From contig NC_088299.1 of assembly GCF_032854445.1 (NCBI RefSeq), positions 6,173,001-6,237,000 on the forward strand: a stretch of 64,000 nucleotides of DNA, written 5' to 3'. Both the position numbers and the translations under genes were made by a program. This document shows positions 59,817-64,000 of this stretch, piece by piece (position 1 is the stretch's first letter; every line of letters begins with the position of its first letter). Origin of the DNA: Liolophura sinensis. Its lineage: Eukaryota; Mollusca; Polyplacophora; Chitonida; Chitonidae. The notes beneath the pieces are model-generated. The model was given only the letters and a program-made list of their open reading frames with translations. It was not told the DNA's origin and did not search any database.

Positions 59817-60509
59817 TCACTTAAGGTTGAAAAACTCTGCCAATACATCATTGACCGCTTCTAGAGAGCCTTCAGACCACATGGACAACTTTCTGGAGAA
59901 AGCATTCGTTATGATAAAAACTCGATCAGAAGGCGATGGTTGTCTTACGCTTTTTGAGACAACTTTAGGTTTATAGCCAGGTTTGAGCGATTGCCAGGCT
60001 CCGCCAGTTTGTTCATCGTTCCATATGTGCATAACGCCATCTAGCGGCTGCGGAATATCATCGGGTTTAATTCCGTACACGTCCGCGAGATGGCGCTGCA
60101 CTTGTTCCGCAACTCTCGTGCTCACGGCGTGTGCCTTTGGAACGGCAGAAGACGAAATAGTGCCCGCGATATTGCGTAAAGTCTGCCAGTAATTGTTGTT
60201 GTTTTCACCATCAGCATAAGAAGCCATGAACAAAGCGGCTTCGTGTCCCGAGGAATTCCGGAAACGCCCGAACTCTCCCCCTTGGCGAAGAGGGAGGTCA
60301 GTGTTGAATGCACTGCTGCTAATGTTAAGATGACTCCACCAGGCATTTGGATAGACCAGAAACAGCTTCATGGCACTGTGTTCCGTGACGGCCTTAAATG
60401 CTGTCTGCATGTGTGGATACTGCTGCAAGGGATACCACTGGATGTTTTGTAGAGCCTGTGGAGGCAGGGCAAGGATCACCTGATTCGCACAAATCGTGTG
60501 CGGATTCAC
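59817..60509 (-). CDS. Gene C: last exon of a third L-amino-acid oxidase
   Basis: This open 693-bp exon matches the length of gene A exon 8. It starts after a TTCCAG acceptor and ends at TGA (59817-59819). It encodes ICANQVILALPPQALQNIQW, LFLVYPNAWW, RFRNSSGHEAALFMASYADG, LDGVMHIWNDEQTGGAWQ and a C-terminal LSMWSEGSLEAVNDVL. It is clearly more diverged from A and B than they are from each other. No exon 7-like sequence is visible between 60.5 and 64 kb, so the other exons must lie past the window end, behind an intron of at least 3.5 kb. It is likely functional because the frame is clean. Confidence 0.85.
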   Translation of the reverse strand: MNPHTICANQVILALPPQALQNIQWYPLQQYPHMQTAFKAVTEHSAMKLFLVYPNAWWSHLNISSSAFNTDLPLRQGGEFGRFRNSSGHEAALFMASYADGENNNNYWQTLRNIAGTISSSAVPKAHAVSTRVAEQVQRHLADVYGIKPDDIPQPLDGVMHIWNDEQTGGAWQSLKPGYKPKVVSKSVRQPSPSDRVFIITNAFSRKLSMWSEGSLEAVNDVLAEFFNLK

Positions 60510-60579
60510 CTGGAAAGGAGTCAACAAAAAATAAAATCTGCTTTGCATAAGAAATAATAGCTGGGAAAGTATTAAAGAT

Positions 60580-60612
60580 CCCCCCCACCTACCCCCCCCC
60601 CCACACACACAC
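60580..60612. repeat. C-rich and CA microsatellite
   Basis: A run of C followed by (CA)n in the last intron of gene C. Confidence 0.8.
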
Positions 60613-63465
60613 CTCAAAGATCAACGATTTTCATGTTAATATACGTTACTCTGCTGTGAGTAAACTGTCATGAATTTATTCATTTAGTTATTTATCTGAG
60701 TGTTGTTGGAGGAATTTCTATACTGACCAACTTTTCAGGCTTATGGTGAAAGTCAGTTTTATAGTCAAATGAATTAATGAATGAGTAGCAAGGGTAAACG
60801 GACTCTCACGCGTGGCGTACAGATATGCGCACCAAGACAAAAGGTCGTAAACGAATGTTTGACTGCGCATAACACCACACCAGGGTACAGTGTCACAAAA
60901 GTATCACACATGTATGATAATCGATAATATAGGACAGAATAGCCCAACAGACCCATAGCAGGCCGTTTGTTGCAACCAAAGCCCCAACAAAAGTCCAGTC
61001 CAGTTCCAGGATTGAACCCATGACCCCTGTGCCTCTTGGTTACGAGTAGCACACCTTACGTACTGAGGTAAATGTACTTGGCGGTCGCTGATTTGTGTTG
61101 TATACCGTGGAATTACTGGGAAGGCAATGTCCCGATCACGTTTAAATCACTAGGCTGTATTACTTATATCCCCATTCTCTCAGAAAGCCTTTATTACAAA
61201 CGACAAAACATTTTCTCTCTTCAGTATTCCTACTTAAGGACTGAAGGACACACCAAAACACTAATACCAAAACACCACCCACGTTGTCCTAATTGACATG
61301 TGCCGTTACCTTCCTTACACTTTGGGGACTGGGATAGAAAATGTTGATAACTGTAATCATTTAAAGTTGTACATATACGTATGGCTGTACATGTGTGCAC
61401 TGTAACAATGATTTGGCCGTTAGTTTTATTGTTGGAGGAAACCGAAGTGGTCAGCGTAAGCAACCGAACGATGGCAGTTTACGGTACTGACGTATTTACC
61501 CATGTACCTGTGACGTACAGACTTTCCCTTCATATTCTTGTGAGACAGCGTAAAACGTCCACGGACTGCTTATTGTCGACAAAGCCCCACACATATGGAG
61601 GGCCGAAACGACCACAGCGCTTCACAGTAGGGACATTAAATGAAGATATGTGAATATAAATTTCATAAAGTCGAAGTACTACTAAGCGCGTGTTTTGATT
61701 ATTACGAGATCATACCCATTTGTCAGCTGTATGCCCATCCAAAGTTTCTGTTTCAAACAGTGTCATCTGATATACGAATCTGTCATTTAACCAAACTTTT
61801 CTGATGGTATTTATTCTTCGGTTGAGTCGAATCTTGTGGCTGTGAAAAGTAAAGCGTATTACAAAATGTCACAAATGCCGTTTGTAAACACTTGGAATTT
61901 ATATTAAGCATAACCTTCAAACGTGTAGCTGACAAATACACTCTTAAAAGTTATCTGTTAAATGTAACATTTATTTCATGTTTTCTGAGAGATGCTAGAA
62001 AATATTAAATCATATACTTACTATTAATTAAAACAACAACACTAACATAATCTATTCTAGCATCACTCATAAAACATAGTCCACACTAAGTGTTTTATTT
62101 TTAAACACAATTCAGTTTAGAAAGGGGTCCTGGTGTTTATTCATAAAAGCCACGTTCAGTAACTAAGGAGATATGTTCATTATTGTGATCATGTCATGTG
62201 TTAACATGGTGATGAGGTGGATATTTTCAATAACAACAAATTGCAAAGCAAACATAACTTTGAGTTAAAAATAAGTGTAAAAAGCCGATAAACATGTAAC
62301 CGTGTTTACTATAATAAACATGAGACATCTTTACATAGTAAACATGTCACATTATTACATGCATGTCTTACCAAGAACAATGGTCAACGCCTTGGATTGA
62401 TGTAGCTTCGTATCCGAAATCTATTTTATTCTACATGTATTTCTTTTAGCGAGTCGTCTATATTCAGCTGTCTGTAAAATCAGTCATATTTGCTGTTAAA
62501 AGTGCTTTTAGTCAGCAACACGTAAACAGCACAAGCTTTACACGTGGATATGTTCGAAGGTCATATTCTTGCAAGGAAACTGAAGTTAGAACACTTTTTC
62601 TAATTAATAATGTTAAGGTGCAGAAGCTCTGTAAGCTCGACGGCAAAGAACCCATTTCCTCACGCTGGATATGGGGCGGAGTTCAAAGTGTTTTGAAGGA
62701 GAGCGGCACCACTTACCTAAACTGCTATCGACTTAACTGTAAACCCTGGTACTGACACTGCCATATTGGAACTTGTTTACAAGTTTTAGTATAATATAAC
62801 AATAATAAATGAATTTTGTTTTATGTCTTGCAGTATATGATCTCACGGCAGTACAGATTTAGGGATGGTATTAGGAAATTAAAGCGATGTAGGCTAATCG
62901 CAGAGACAATAGTGTAGGTTGTGTTAATGCGTGGAGTGTGTTCTAACCGTTTGCTGGTGCAGCCAATGGAAAACAAATCACTCTCCACGCCCATTGTCCA
63001 GCATGTATCTTGTTTTTGAATAACTGTGACGTCACCCGAGGCAATGAATTCTTGGTGTCGCAACTAAGCTTAGAGAGTTCAACATTACGAATTAGAAAAA
63101 AATATTTTGGCTGCATTTTCTTTGTAATAATATGGACGTTCAACATATCAGTGATGTAGATCTTGTGTTGTTACATGTCGCTGACTAAGAACAAATTTGG
63201 TAGCGAGTATGACTGATTTTACAGACAACTGAATATAGGCGGCTCGATAGAAATAAACAGACTATAGCATGTGTTTTTCCACATTCATTCTGATGAAAGC
63301 GAAACAGGCTAGGCCTATGACTACTGAGGATGGTTTGATAAATATGGGCATGCTAAGACAGTGGACTAATCATAATGCTGGTTAGCATGATGGACATGGC
63401 GGAAATGGACAAATGTGAGACGCAAAACAGCATGACCATTGTATCACATAAACAACAGGTTAGCT
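60613..63465. other. Intron of gene C, or non-coding stretch
   Basis: No counterpart of exons 1-7 was found on either strand. It contains the tRNA-like element at about 60780-61075. Other open frames are short and unsupported. Confidence 0.45.
60780..61075 (-). mobile_element. Possible fourth tRNA-derived SINE
   Basis: On the minus strand a box A-like CTCAGTACGTAAGGTGTG is followed by box B CATGGGTTCAATCCTGG. The sequence after it has no second copy in the window, so the boundaries are guesses. Confidence 0.35.
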
Positions 63466-63765
63466 TGCAGTTCGAACACTTTTATTTCTAAAGATAAAAA
63501 AAGTCCTACTATACGACATGACGTGTAAGAAATGTTAGGCAACTCGTTCTGGTAACATTCAACATATAGTGGGCGTCTGAGAATAACTTTTCCAAAGGTT
63601 GTTTAGCGCAGAAGAACGGGTAAGAAAATTTAAGGAATTCAGAGTTTATTAACTTAAGATGTTCCTGAAAGAGGGTGCCATTCGTGCACTTGGAACACAG
63701 TAAGACAGGTAATCGGTAATTCAGTATCAGCAAAAGTTGCCTAACATGTTTGGTAAGACACGTGT
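63466..63765 (+). mobile_element. Foldback-type repeat Y, diverged copy
   Basis: CAGTTCGAACACTTTTATTT and AAAAGTCCTAC at the left, GGTGCCATTCGTGCACTTGG at the right, as in 38036-38300. Confidence 0.5.
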
Positions 63766-63819
63766 TGTTAAGGACTTATTTAAACTCAGGCAACAAAAGT
63801 GTATCGATCTCAAAACTCG

Positions 63820-64000
63820 TCTATTGAGTATAAAGCCTGGGTAATTATATGAACGGATAGAAGCAGCGGGACAAGTATATGGGGGATGACAGACAAATGG
63901 ACAACCAATGGGAAACAAATGGAAGCACGATGACTGACAGACCGAAGGACGCTGGGGGATAAGTAGATGGGGAATGGCGGATAAATGGACACTCGATGGT
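63820..64000 (+). repeat. Degenerate purine-rich repeat at window end
   Basis: Loose repeats of ACAAATGG, GGACAACCAATGG and GGGGGATAAGTAGATGGGG; unit unclear. Confidence 0.35.

Overview
This window is AT-rich animal nuclear DNA with large introns, GT-AG splice sites, microsatellites, minisatellites and many tRNA-derived SINE copies. The only recognisable protein-coding content is a small family of secreted flavin amine oxidase / L-amino-acid oxidase (LAAO) genes of the aplysianin-A / achacin / escapin type. That family, together with the SINE types, points to a mollusc; I cannot name the species. There are no rRNA genes, CRISPR arrays or bacterial-style operons.

Layout. About 0-8 kb is repeat-rich with no gene. 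Gene A (minus, 18838 to 8049) has eight coding exons and an uninterrupted 545-codon frame. About 19.3-31.4 kb holds SINE copies, a 37-bp-type tandem array (about 22.0-22.7 kb) and a 3-kb minisatellite of 49-bp units (24.6-27.7 kb) split by a SINE. Relic D (minus) keeps only exon 2 (33147-33185, with an in-frame stop) and part of exon 8 (about 31425-31640). Between them lies a 34-bp minisatellite in what was its first intron. About 36-41.4 kb separates D from B. Gene B (plus, 43167 to 53811) has the same eight exons, but exon 8 carries two extra bases that shift the frame. Gene C (minus) is represented by its last exon only (60509-59817); the rest must lie beyond 64 kb. The order is A(-) D(-) B(+) C(-), so D and B are head-to-head and B and C converge.

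How it fits together. Exons 1-7 have identical lengths in A and B (46, 39, 42, 376, 99, 219, 124 bp). Exon 8 is 693 bp in A and C and 695 bp in B. A, B and D also share intron and upstream sequence, so they arose by duplication of whole gene blocks, one of them inverted. D then lost a 2.2-kb block containing exon 1, lost exons 3-7, and gained the 34-bp array. B gained a 0.8-kb insert holding a 150-codon open frame. SINEs with clear target-site duplications entered A after it separated from B. The encoded enzyme is predicted to be secreted, to bind FAD through a GGGIGG dinucleotide-binding motif in exon 4, and by family analogy to oxidise L-amino acids and release hydrogen peroxide as a defensive product.
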